A DNA stretch of 35,862 nt from Campylobacteraceae bacterium. GTDB taxonomy: Bacteria; Campylobacterota; Campylobacteria; Campylobacterales; Campylobacteraceae. The stretch is taken from the NCBI GenBank assembly GCA_031276075.1, contig JAISNU010000038.1, positions 1-35,862 on the forward strand. The letters are read 5' to 3'. The translations under genes and the position numbers were made by a program. Of the stretch, positions 17,154 through 24,675 are shown in pieces (the stretch's first letter is position 1; each line of letters starts with the position of its first letter). The notes below the pieces were generated by a model that saw only the letters and a program-made list of their open reading frames with translations, searched no databases and was not told the origin of the DNA.

Positions 17154-17822
17154 TTAGCATAATATATAACCGATTCCCCATATTGGTTTGATATATTTTT
17201 TAGTTTTTTTCGGATCAATTTTTTTGCAAAGTCTGCTTACGGCGACATTTACGGTTCTTCCTTGAAATACTTCGTCATTCTGCCAAAGATTTTCCAATAA
17301 AAAATCGCGGTTTAAAACGCTGTTTTTATTCTGTATAAAAAGGTTTAAAAGATCAAATTCAAGTCTTGTGAGGTCGGCTTTTTTATCGCTCACAAAAGCT
17401 TCGCGCGACTCCAAATCCAGCAAAATATCCTTAAAAGATATCTTTTTTGCCTCATGTTTGGTTCTGCTTATCAGAGCTTTGGCGCGCAAAATAAGTTCTT
17501 GCATGTTAAAGGGCTTTTTCATGTAGTCGTCTCCGCCGCGTAAAAATCCCTCCTCCACTTCGCTGTCCTTATCTTTTGCCGTTACAAAAATAACAGGAAT
17601 GTTTATCCCTTTTTTGCGCAGATGCTCTACAAATTCGCTTCCTTCGCTCTCTTTCAAATTTCTGTCCACTATCAGTAAAGCGCACGGTTCTTCGCTTAAA
17701 AACTTTTCTACATTTTTTACGGACAAAAATCCTACCGCGTCAAATTCGGCTCTGTTTAAATGAAACTCCATGAGTTCAAGCAAATCCTGCTCATCTTCAA
17801 TAATAACTACGGTGTCTTTCAT
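17154..17822 (-). CDS. phoB: PhoB-like response regulator (OmpR family)
   Basis: 222 residues from the ATG at 17822, preferred because the receiver domain begins at once (MKDTVVIIEDEQ) and AGGAG precedes it, overlapping the phoU stop. Receiver: acidic pair E9-D10, phospho-acceptor Asp53 in LIVDRN, conserved Lys in MKKPF. C-terminal winged helix (about 125-222) with LTRLEFDLLNLFIQNKN and RTVNVAVSRLCKKI, the DNA-recognition region. It is the likely activator of the three Pho-box promoters seen in the window. Seven bp after phoU. Confidence 0.8.
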   Translation of the reverse strand: MKDTVVIIEDEQDLLELMEFHLNRAEFDAVGFLSVKNVEKFLSEEPCALLIVDRNLKESEGSEFVEHLRKKGINIPVIFVTAKDKDSEVEEGFLRGGDDYMKKPFNMQELILRAKALISRTKHEAKKISFKDILLDLESREAFVSDKKADLTRLEFDLLNLFIQNKNSVLNRDFLLENLWQNDEVFQGRTVNVAVSRLCKKIDPKKTKKYIKPIWGIGYILC

Positions 17823-17829
17823 GAAACTC

Positions 17830-18492
17830 CTAATACAGCCTAAGTTCCCCGCCGCTTTTAACATAAAGGACAAGTTTTGCTATGGCAACAGACCTGTCCG
17901 CCATCTTTTCAAGCTTTCTCATTGTGCTTAACATTTGTATGTGGTTTGCGCTAAAATCCAGCTCTCTGCCAAGCGCGCTTAATACATTTTTCTCCAAAAT
18001 CGCGTACAAATCATCGCTTTTGCTCTCTTCCACTTTCACTTTTCTGTATGCATCTTCGCCGTTGTCAGCGCTGTTTATCATGCCGATTGCAGCAGTTACT
18101 GCGCCAAAGGAGGATTTGTAAAGCTGCAAGGCGTACTCTTTAAATATATGAAAATATCCCGTATCTGCTATATGAAATGCCATATTTTTTGCAAAACCTC
18201 TCATGTTATCCGTGATTCTTACCATTTCGTTTGTAATTTTAAGATACGATACAAGTTCGCGCAAATCCTTCGCTTCTGCCCCAAAAAGCGCTAAAGATGT
18301 TATTATATCATTATCGGCGGCGTTGGCGTTAGTCTCTATATTTTTCAGTATATTTTTAGCGCTTTCAAACTCTTCGGCGTCAAACCGTTTAAGCCCTTCA
18401 AAAATTGCCCTGCCGGCTTCAATAATAACAGAACCGAATTTTTCTATATCCTTTCTGATTTTGTTCAATTTCTCTTCGTTTCGTGAAAGCAT
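17830..18492 (-). CDS. phoU: PhoU-like phosphate signalling regulator
   Basis: 220 residues, all helical, with two PhoU-type three-helix repeats: NDIITSLALFGAEAKDLR with the following ITNEMVRITDNMRGFAKN in the first, and ILEKNVLSALGREL with RKLEKMADRSVAIAK in the second, including the acidic metal-cluster motif E/D-x3-D. PhoU links Pst transport state to PhoR activity in the cytoplasm. It is first in the phoU-phoB-phoR run and has its own Pho-box promoter, so the signalling genes are probably autoregulated. Confidence 0.85.
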   Translation of the reverse strand: MLSRNEEKLNKIRKDIEKFGSVIIEAGRAIFEGLKRFDAEEFESAKNILKNIETNANAADNDIITSLALFGAEAKDLRELVSYLKITNEMVRITDNMRGFAKNMAFHIADTGYFHIFKEYALQLYKSSFGAVTAAIGMINSADNGEDAYRKVKVEESKSDDLYAILEKNVLSALGRELDFSANHIQMLSTMRKLEKMADRSVAIAKLVLYVKSGGELRLY

Positions 18493-18521
18493 AAAATAAT
18501 CCTCTTTGATTTAAATTCCCG

Positions 18522-18555
18522 ATAGTACTAAAAAATCGTTACGAAAGCATTACAG
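18522..18555 (-). promoter_or_regulatory. Pho-box promoter of phoU-phoB-phoR
   Basis: On the minus strand: CTGTAAT-GCTT-TCGTAAC (18555 down to 18538), 10 bases, then the -10-like TACTAT (18527-18522). The first unit contains the TAA stop of the upstream radical SAM gene. Same build as the pstC and pstS promoters. Confidence 0.68.
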
Positions 18556-19788
18556 TTTATCGCTCATACCAAGCCGCATTTTTTCGCGTATTTTATCCAT
18601 GCCGATATAAAACTCTTTCATGGCGTTCATGAAAAGATAATCCCCAAAAGGCGTTGTTACTATCATTTTATCCTTCTCTTTTACCGCTTTTATAAATTTC
18701 AGCGCGGCAAGTTCGCAAAAAAGTCCTTTAAATTCCTCTTTTTTCATGCTTCCGCCGTATAGCCCGTTCAACATGCCGTAATAGAGTATGCTTTTTTTTG
18801 AAAAACTTTTTCCGTAAGCGGCGGAACTTCCGCATCTGTTTATGGATTTGGCATAATTATCAAGTGAAAATTCATTTATATGCAGCCTGCCGTCCAAAAA
18901 GCTGAACGCTCCCGCTCCCGCCCCGATGTATTCGTTTTTATCTGCCGCGTACTCATCTATTAAATCCGTCTGTTTTTTCATAAACGACCATCCGCGTTTT
19001 ATGGGATATGTTTCTTGCAGTTCTTTTTTGATAATATGAAAATAGAGCTTTTCATTTTCAGCATTAAATGCTCCCATTTTCTCTCTGATGCTGTTTTTAG
19101 TAATGGAAGAGACCATCAAAGGGTACAGGCTTGCCTGTTCGGGAGACAATTTTTTCAACATTTCAATATCGCGCATGAGAGACTCTTTTGTTTGGCTTGG
19201 AAAATTAAAAATAATATCTACGCTTGTTATTGGAAGTATTCCCGTTATATTTCTGATTTTTTCGGCGAGTTCCAGTCCGCTGCCGAATTTATCATATCTG
19301 TTTGTTATTTTTAATAATTCGTCGTCAAATGTCTGCACGCCCACAGAAAGCCTGTCCACAAGTCCTTTCAGCCGCTTGACGCTCTGCGTTGATATACGCG
19401 CAGGATCGCTTTCGCATGAGACATGGCGGATAGAAAATATACTTTTTGCAAACTCTATCGTTTTTATCAAATGATCCTCGCATAAAAGAGGCGAACCGCC
19501 GCCTATGATAAGCCTCTCAAAGCTGCAGCCGAGCGATTTGATATGCAAAAGTTCAAGTTTTAAATATTTAAAATAATCATCGGCGCGCTGTTTGGAAAAT
19601 ATAAATTTATGAAATGAGCAGTAAGGGCAAAACATCGTACAAAACGGTACATGTATATATAAAAATAACTTTTTGCCGCCGCCGTTTGGCGGTGGAAATT
19701 TTTCATTCGCATGCAAATATTTGTTAATATGGAAATTTATAAAATGACTAAATAATTTTATAATTTTATTTTCAAAATATTCATTCAA
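18550..19788 (-). CDS. HemW/HemN-like radical SAM protein
   Basis: About 412 residues. YIHVPFCTMFCPYCSF carries the CxxxCxxC cluster motif for the [4Fe-4S]-SAM centre in the HemN/HemW context, followed by LIIGGGSPLL, a variant of the usual GGGTPT, and RLSVGVQTFDDELL, typical of the family. Members include coproporphyrinogen III dehydrogenase, the heme chaperone HemW and heme-degrading enzymes; I cannot choose between them, and HemW is usually shorter. No ATG is available: TTG at 19788 has GGAG 6 bases upstream and is preferred, TTG at 19800 is the alternative. Divergent from the dead modE. Confidence 0.72.
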   Translation of the reverse strand: MNEYFENKIIKLFSHFINFHINKYLHANEKFPPPNGGGKKLFLYIHVPFCTMFCPYCSFHKFIFSKQRADDYFKYLKLELLHIKSLGCSFERLIIGGGSPLLCEDHLIKTIEFAKSIFSIRHVSCESDPARISTQSVKRLKGLVDRLSVGVQTFDDELLKITNRYDKFGSGLELAEKIRNITGILPITSVDIIFNFPSQTKESLMRDIEMLKKLSPEQASLYPLMVSSITKNSIREKMGAFNAENEKLYFHIIKKELQETYPIKRGWSFMKKQTDLIDEYAADKNEYIGAGAGAFSFLDGRLHINEFSLDNYAKSINRCGSSAAYGKSFSKKSILYYGMLNGLYGGSMKKEEFKGLFCELAALKFIKAVKEKDKMIVTTPFGDYLFMNAMKEFYIGMDKIREKMRLGMSDKL

Positions 19789-20164
19789 AGCGTTCTCCAA
19801 AAGAGTATTTTATCTTATGAAAATTATTTTGTACTAAAATTTTACGAAAATAACGGAGGCAAAGATGAAAAAATTAAGCGTTGAAAGCTCCGTCTGGATA
19901 AACAGAAAAACATCCATTTATCGGCAAAAGACGCATAAAGCTTTTAGAAAAGATAGACGAAACAGACTCTCTTTTAAAAGTTGCAAAAGCCGCGAAGATG
20001 AGCTATCAGGCGGCATGGGATAAAGTATTAATGATACGGCTCGTCTTGTAAAAAGCGTTACAGGAGGCAAAAACGGCGGCGGAAGCGTCTTGACGGACGA
20101 GGGGCATATGTGCTGTACGACAAACTCTATGAATAGCAGAAATATTTTTTGAGAGCATAGAGAG

Positions 20165-20442
20165 CATATAGCGTCTAATTTCCATTTTTTAAGCTCTTTT
20201 GTCTCAATATTTGCCTTCCATTTCCTTGACTGCCTTGCCACCTCTTCAGTTTTGCGCAATTCTTTTGTCTCAACATTTGCCTTCCACTTCCTGCCCGCAG
20301 GACTTTTCTCATTTTCAAAGCTTTCTCCGATAACATTCTCAAGATGATTGCCTATGTCTTTTAATAGCTGTTGTTTATGCTGTGCAATTAACAGCAGATT
20401 TTCCAACGGCTTTGTATTTGCATTGATAATTTTAACTTCCAT
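20165..20442 (-). pseudogene. Truncated phage virion morphogenesis (tail completion)-like gene
   Basis: ATG at 20442 with a strong AAAGGAG site. The N-terminus (LLKDIGNHLENVIGESFENE then SPAGRKWKANVETKELRK) follows the pattern of Mu gpG/P2 gpS-type tail completion proteins, in which a short helix, a Ser-Phe and a P-x-G-x-x-W segment precede a Lys-rich stretch. The gene then repeats itself: a 31-bp imperfect direct repeat (about 20188-20218 and 20248-20278) encodes RKWKANIETKELKK a second time. Beyond about 20165 the frame runs into antisense modE sequence, so the natural C-terminus is lost. The family assignment is tentative. Confidence 0.4.
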
Positions 20443-20581
20443 CTTGAAAAACTCCTTTTAAAGTTGTATAATAGTATAAATTATGCAGAGGCGATTCCGG
20501 GCTGGGAATCCTGCAAGGAGCCTGCCACTCTCCAAGAACAAGCGAAACTCTGGTGTAAGCCCGTTCCAGAGCCTGCATAAA

Positions 20582-20606
20582 AAGGGTTGGCAACCCTTAG
20601 ATTTTT
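20582..20606 (+). terminator. Hairpin with T-run in the modE insertion
   Basis: AAGGGTT, 3-nt loop GGC, AACCCTT, then AGATTTTTATT. It may terminate plus-strand transcription coming from the modE promoter, which would further separate the surviving modE tail from its promoter. Confidence 0.4.
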
Positions 20607-21111
20607 ATTACTTCTCCCTTTTTCTCCAATCTCTTTTTGTCTTTTCAATATTCTTAATTTTATGCAAAATAGATAATTATGACGAGTTTGAGCGGATTTT
20701 AAACAGAAAGACTCTGCGAACAAGCGCGCGCAACCAGCTTTACGGCAAAATAACCGCGATAAAAAAAGAGGGGCTGATGATCGTTATAGAGACGGATGTG
20801 GACGGTATTTTAATAAAAGCTTCCATTACCGTTAAAAGCGCGGAAGAGTTAGCGTTAAAAACAGGCTCGTTTGTTTGGCTTATCATCAAGGCTTCTTGGA
20901 TAGAGATTGCGCAAGATGAAGGCGAAAATGTCTTTAACGCTGTTGTGAGCGCGTCAGAAACCAAAGCAAACAGCGTGGAAAATAGTTTTATCGTAGAAGA
21001 TAAGATAATCGTTGTCGCTATGTCTGCCACTCCGTTAGAAATCGGCGAAAAGGTAAAAATCTTTATAGACAAAAGTAAAATTATAGTCGGTATTTAACTG
21101 TTTTTTTGAAA

Positions 21112-21132
21112 ATTGCTTAAAATTTAAGCAAT
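21112..21132. repeat. Inverted repeat upstream of modA
   Basis: ATTGCTTAAA and TTTAAGCAAT are perfect 10-base arms around a single A, 15 bases after the modE stop. It may be an AT-rich terminator-like hairpin or a binding site; the octamer AATAGTCT occurs twice just downstream. Confidence 0.4.
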
Positions 21133-21179
21133 AAATAGTCTATTTTTTCAATAGTCTAAGCAAAAATAAATCACTATTT

Positions 21180-21203
21180 CGTTATATTTCCAATCATACA
21201 ATG
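21180..21203. promoter_or_regulatory. ModE-box-like operator of modA
   Basis: CGTTATAT, 8 bases, ATACAATG. The left arm is identical to the E. coli ModE half site and the right arm matches the expected ATATAACG at 6 of 8 positions with the same 8-8-8 spacing. It directly abuts the AAAGGAG ribosome binding site of modA, a natural repression site. The cognate regulator gene next door is dead. Confidence 0.5.
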
Positions 21204-21217
21204 AAAGGAGACAGAAT

Positions 21218-21967
21218 ATGCGTTTATTGATTGGTTTGTTTACTCTGATGCTTTTTTCGGCTTGGAGTTTTGCGGGTGAAGTTAAAGTTGCCGTTGCGGC
21301 TAATGTGCAGAGCGCTTTTGATGATTTGGTGAAAGCTTTTAACGAGGATAATCCTTCCGTTGTAATCGTTCCCGCGTTTGGCGCCAGCGGTGCTTTCACG
21401 ACTCAGATTAAAAACGGCGCGCCGTTTGACATATTTGTTGCGGCGGATGTAGATTTCCCAAAAGAGATTGTAAAAGCAGGACTTTCGGCGAACGAACCTA
21501 AAGTTTATGCGCAGGGCGCAGTTGCACTGTTCGGCAAAAAAGCTGATTTTTCAAAAGGCTTAAAAGTTGTGCTTGACAAAAATGTGGATAAAATCGCCAT
21601 CGCCAATCCGAAAACGGCTCCTTACGGCAGAGCAAGCGTTGAAGCTTTGGAAAAAGCTGGTTTGCTTGGCAAAGTGGAGAGTAAATTTGTTTACGGCAAA
21701 TCAATCGGCGATGCTTTAAGCCTTGCTATTGCGGACGCAAGTTTGGGTTTTGTAGCAAAATCATCGTTTTACACTCCAAAAATGGCAGAGTATAAAGAGG
21801 GGACGCATTGGATAAGCGTAGATCCAAAACTATATACGCCGATTGAGCAGGCGGCTATTATCTTGAAAGATGCTGCGGACAATAAAGAAGCAAAAGCGTT
21901 TTACGACTTTTTATTCACGCAAAAAGCAAAAAATATCTTTATAAGTTACGGCTACAATGTTCCATGA
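21218..21967 (+). CDS. modA: ModA, periplasmic molybdate-binding protein
   Basis: 249 residues with signal peptide (about 1-19, ending SFA). Family segments include VAVAANVQSAFDDLVKAF, the oxyanion-binding FGASGAFTTQI and GAPFDIFVAADVDFP, and ANPKTAPYGRASVEAL. It captures molybdate (or tungstate) in the periplasm for ModBC. AAAGGAG precedes the ATG. It overlaps the Mop gene by 4 bp, the start of a four-gene operon. Confidence 0.94.
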   Translation: MRLLIGLFTLMLFSAWSFAGEVKVAVAANVQSAFDDLVKAFNEDNPSVVIVPAFGASGAFTTQIKNGAPFDIFVAADVDFPKEIVKAGLSANEPKVYAQGAVALFGKKADFSKGLKVVLDKNVDKIAIANPKTAPYGRASVEALEKAGLLGKVESKFVYGKSIGDALSLAIADASLGFVAKSSFYTPKMAEYKEGTHWISVDPKLYTPIEQAAIILKDAADNKEAKAFYDFLFTQKAKNIFISYGYNVP

Positions 21968-22359
21968 GCCAAATAAAAGCCGTTATTTGCGATATTTTGT
22001 CGTCAAGCAGTATTAATATTGTGAGATTTCGTCATGGTAAGCAGATGCTTGCGATGATAAGTCTCGGACTTAAAAATATAAAAACAGGCGATGAGGTTAT
22101 TTTAAATATCAAATCCTCGCATGTAGGCATCGCCAAAAACTTTGAGGGCATTTTGAGTTTTGAAAATCTGCTTGACGCAAAAGTGAAAGAGTTTGACAAA
22201 GGCAAGATGTTATGCGTTGTCAAGCTTGATTTTGAGGGGGAGATTTTGGAGTCTATTCTAACGCGCGATACATTTGACAAACTGTTGCTAAAAAAAGGCG
22301 AAATGGTAAAAGCGCTGATTTTGGCAAGCGAAATCTCCATACAAAAAGTCTTGCCATGA
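21964..22359 (+). CDS. Mop/TOBE-domain molybdate-binding protein
   Basis: 131 residues containing two TOBE-like beta modules: residues about 1-63 ([23 protein letters not shown]) and 64-131 ([31 protein letters not shown]). Such proteins bind molybdate or tungstate oxyanions as oligomers in the cytoplasm. Here it sits between modA and modB with 4-bp overlaps on both sides, so it is made together with the transporter. It may act as a storage or buffering protein, or supply the Mop domain that ModC has only in part. Similar stand-alone genes occur in mod operons of other Campylobacterota. Confidence 0.78.
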   Translation: MSQIKAVICDILSSSSINIVRFRHGKQMLAMISLGLKNIKTGDEVILNIKSSHVGIAKNFEGILSFENLLDAKVKEFDKGKMLCVVKLDFEGEILESILTRDTFDKLLLKKGEMVKALILASEISIQKVLP

Positions 22360-23060
22360 ACGCCGTATTTGAGACGCTAAAAGGGTTTAGTTTTGAGCCG
22401 TTTTTTTTGTCGTTCAAATTGGCTTTGACGGCAAGCGTTATACTTTTTTTTATAGCTTTGCCGCTCTCATGGTATCTTTCTCAAACAAAATCAAAATTCA
22501 AACCGTTTCTTGAAGCCCTCACCGCTCTGCCGATAGTTTTGCCGCCGTCCGTGCTGGGATTTTATATATTGTACGGGCTTGGACAGCATTCGCCTGTGGG
22601 AGCGTTTTTTAGAGACATTTTTGATATAAGGCTTGTTTTTAATTTTACGGGACTTGTTATAGCAAGCTGTTTTTATTCGTTTCCGTTTATGGTGCAGCCT
22701 TTGCAGAGCGGTTTTGAGAGTCTGAATAAAAATCTGCTCGAAGCTTCGTATATAAGCGGCAAAAGTAAAATGAAGACTGTTTTTAAAGTCGCTCTGCCAA
22801 ATATAAAGCCTTCGCTAATTACGGCTTTGATTATTACTTTTGCGCATACTGTAGGTGAATTCGGCGTGGTTTTGATGGTAGGCGGAAGTATCCCGCATGA
22901 AACGCGCACGGCTTCTGTGGCTATTTTTGAATTTGTAGAGACTTCCGACTATTTGGGCGCTCATATATATAGTTTGATTATGATAGCGATAAGTTTTACC
23001 GTTTTACTGCTTGTTTATGTTTTTAACCACAAGCAAAAACAGATAAAGCTGCCGCAATGA
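22356..23060 (+). CDS. modB: ModB, molybdate ABC transporter permease
   Basis: 234 residues, about five or six membrane helices. [19 protein letters not shown] and the coupling loop [28 protein letters not shown] are characteristic of ModB, as is [19 protein letters not shown]. It forms the inner-membrane channel for molybdate. It overlaps both neighbours by 4 bp. Confidence 0.93.
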   Translation: MNAVFETLKGFSFEPFFLSFKLALTASVILFFIALPLSWYLSQTKSKFKPFLEALTALPIVLPPSVLGFYILYGLGQHSPVGAFFRDIFDIRLVFNFTGLVIASCFYSFPFMVQPLQSGFESLNKNLLEASYISGKSKMKTVFKVALPNIKPSLITALIITFAHTVGEFGVVLMVGGSIPHETRTASVAIFEFVETSDYLGAHIYSLIMIAISFTVLLLVYVFNHKQKQIKLPQ

Positions 23061-23911
23061 TAAATATAAATATTAGAAAAAGTCTGCACGGAAGCGGCGG
23101 CAGTATGGATTTGCGCGTAAATGTATCGCTTGAAAGCGGAAGCTTTACGGCATTAACAGGTCAAAGCGGCAGCGGAAAAACAACATTTTTAAGAATACTT
23201 TCAGGTCTTGAACAAGCTGATGGAGAGATAATTACAGACGGCGAAATATGGCAAAATGAGAAATTTATTTTGCCTCCGCAAAAAAGAGGCATAGGTTTTG
23301 TGTTTCAAGATTATGCTCTGTTTCCAAATATGAGCGTGGAAGAAAATCTGCTTTTCGTTAATAAAGATATAAAACTTGCAAAACATCTTTTGGAAATTAC
23401 GGAACTTGGCGAATTTAAAAAAAGAGCTGCAAATACTCTAAGCGGCGGGCAAAAACAGCGTGTTGCACTGGCAAGAGCGCTCATGAACAGACCCAAACTT
23501 TTACTGCTTGACGAACCGCTTTCTGCGCTTGATCCTGCTATAAGGGCAAAACTTCAAAGCGAAATTGCAGCGCTTCACAAAGAGTTTGCGACGACCACTG
23601 TTTTGGTTAGCCACGATCCAAGCGAAATATATAAATTGGCTTCAAAAATGATTGTTTTAAAAAACGGCGCGGTAATGGATATCGGAGCGCCTTCCAAATT
23701 GCTTTTGAAAACGAGCGGCAGTCAAAAATTTTCATTTGAGGGCGAGTTATTGGATATAAAAAAGATAGATGCGATATATGTTGCAGTTATTGCTATAGGG
23801 CGGCAGATTGTGGAAGTGGTTGCTGACGAAAGCGAACTTGACAGAATTAAAATCGGCGCAAAAGTAGCCGTGAGCGTAAAAGCATTTACGCCGAATATCA
23901 ATCCCGCTTAA
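23057..23911 (+). CDS. modC: ModC, molybdate ABC transporter ATPase
   Basis: 284 residues, shorter than the roughly 350 of E. coli ModC. Walker [10 protein letters not shown] (35-43), Q-loop [10 protein letters not shown], signature LSGGQKQR (128-135), Walker B LLLLDEP (about 147-153), switch His in VLVSHD. After residue 225 there is only one TOBE-like module ([20 protein letters not shown]), so the regulatory domain is reduced; the Mop protein encoded two genes upstream may compensate. Last gene of the mod operon. Confidence 0.92.
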   Translation: MININIRKSLHGSGGSMDLRVNVSLESGSFTALTGQSGSGKTTFLRILSGLEQADGEIITDGEIWQNEKFILPPQKRGIGFVFQDYALFPNMSVEENLLFVNKDIKLAKHLLEITELGEFKKRAANTLSGGQKQRVALARALMNRPKLLLLDEPLSALDPAIRAKLQSEIAALHKEFATTTVLVSHDPSEIYKLASKMIVLKNGAVMDIGAPSKLLLKTSGSQKFSFEGELLDIKKIDAIYVAVIAIGRQIVEVVADESELDRIKIGAKVAVSVKAFTPNINPA

Positions 23912-23942
23912 ATTTTTATCCGAATTTGTGTACAATGCCTTT

Positions 23943-24437
23943 ATGGATTTAATCGTATATTTTTTAAATGAATTGAAACAAAAAGCTCTCATCAAATATA
24001 ATCTCAAAATCAAAACCGTTATTAAGATTAACCTCAAAGGCAGCCGCCTCATAGGTCAATGCGTCAAAGAGGGTAAAAAGAGTTATATTATCAGACTTCA
24101 TGCAAAACTTTTAAACGAATTTAAACAAACATATATAAAAGATGTTTTAACGCACGAGTTTGCTCATGCTGTGCAGATGGAGCTGTTTTTAAAGTCTAAA
24201 CCTCATGGCAGAGAATGGAAAAGTATCGTTGAAAATCTAAGCGGCGCGCCGTATAAAAAATCAAACATTGATTATCGTTTAAGAAACAGCAGAACAATGA
24301 AAACATATCTCTATACATGCGCTTGCGGCGAACACCATATTACCGCCGTCAGACACAATAAAATCACACGAAATATCATGATATATAAATGCAAAAAATG
24401 CAAAGAAGTGATAAAATTGGCTGATATATTAGCTTAA
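23943..24437 (+). CDS. SprT-like zinc metalloprotease-fold protein
   Basis: 164 residues from the ATG at 23943 (a GTG at 23928 is also in frame; neither has a strong ribosome binding site). HEFAH (about 71-75) is the HExxH zinc-binding motif of SprT/Spartan-type proteins, and the C-terminus has a zinc-ribbon pattern: CAC-GEHH followed by CKKC. Spartan relatives cleave DNA-protein crosslinks; the role of bacterial SprT is unclear. It lies between the mod operon and the CRISPR operon and is probably independent of both. Confidence 0.75.
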   Translation: MDLIVYFLNELKQKALIKYNLKIKTVIKINLKGSRLIGQCVKEGKKSYIIRLHAKLLNEFKQTYIKDVLTHEFAHAVQMELFLKSKPHGREWKSIVENLSGAPYKKSNIDYRLRNSRTMKTYLYTCACGEHHITAVRHNKITRNIMIYKCKKCKEVIKLADILA

Positions 24438-24654
24438 CTTAAATCAGTTAAACACTAGTAAAAATAATTATCTGTAGATAAGATATAATATAATATTTTT
24501 CAATAATTTGAATAAAGCTATCATGAAGAGTAGCTTTGATAAAATTTACCTTTAATGTTTTTGCGCTATGAAAATAACTATTTTTAAATTATAAATGCGC
24601 AAAAAAGATTTTTGATAGAATATCTCATAATTTTAAAAGGCTTGGGGGAAACTT

Positions 24655-24675
24655 ATGATTAGGTCAATAACATGA
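24655..24675 (+). CDS. Six-codon leader ORF coupled to cmr1
   Basis: ATG at 24655 has the best ribosome binding site in the region (GGGGGA, 6 bases upstream). It encodes MIRSIT and stops at TGA 24673-24675, overlapping the cmr1 ATG by ATGA. cmr1 itself has only a weak AGG, so translation may reach it by reinitiation. A chance ORF is possible. Confidence 0.35.
   Translation: MIRSIT

Larger units (their letters stand above)
20165..20677. mobile_element. Inserted segment inside modE, phage-like remnant
   Basis: About 0.5 kb separates the two parts of modE and is unrelated to it. On the minus strand it carries the start of a small phage-like gene (20442 down) and, upstream of that, the end of another open frame (stop at 20481). 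No terminal inverted repeats or clear target duplication were found, so the exact ends are uncertain by about 15 bp. Confidence 0.55.
19865..21097 (+). pseudogene. modE: modE, molybdate regulator, frameshifted and interrupted
   Basis: Starts well (GGAGG, then ATG at 19865, MKKLSVESSVWIN), but the ModE helix-turn-helix is recovered only by switching frames: KLLEKIDETDSLLKVAKAAKMSYQAAWDKV in one (about 19935-20025), NDTARLVKSVTGGKNGGGSVLTDEG in another (about 20030-20105), then YVLYDKLYE and IAEIFFESIESI in further frames. After about 20165 the gene is interrupted, resuming near 20678 with YDEFERILNRKTLRTSARNQLYGKI, a Mop/TOBE region that binds molybdate and stays open to 21097. At least three frameshifts plus a roughly 0.5-kb insertion make a functional repressor very unlikely. 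ModE normally represses modABC when molybdate is plentiful. Confidence 0.78.

Noticed and set aside
17823-17873. Longer N-terminus of the PhoB-like regulator overlapping phoU
   Set aside because: The ATG at 17822 has AGGAG directly upstream and begins the receiver domain at the usual place.
20483-21097. 204-codon open frame read as an intact protein
   Set aside because: Only its C-terminal 140 codons are homologous to ModE; the first 60 codons come from the insertion and contain a terminator-like hairpin. It is better described as the 3' part of a broken modE.
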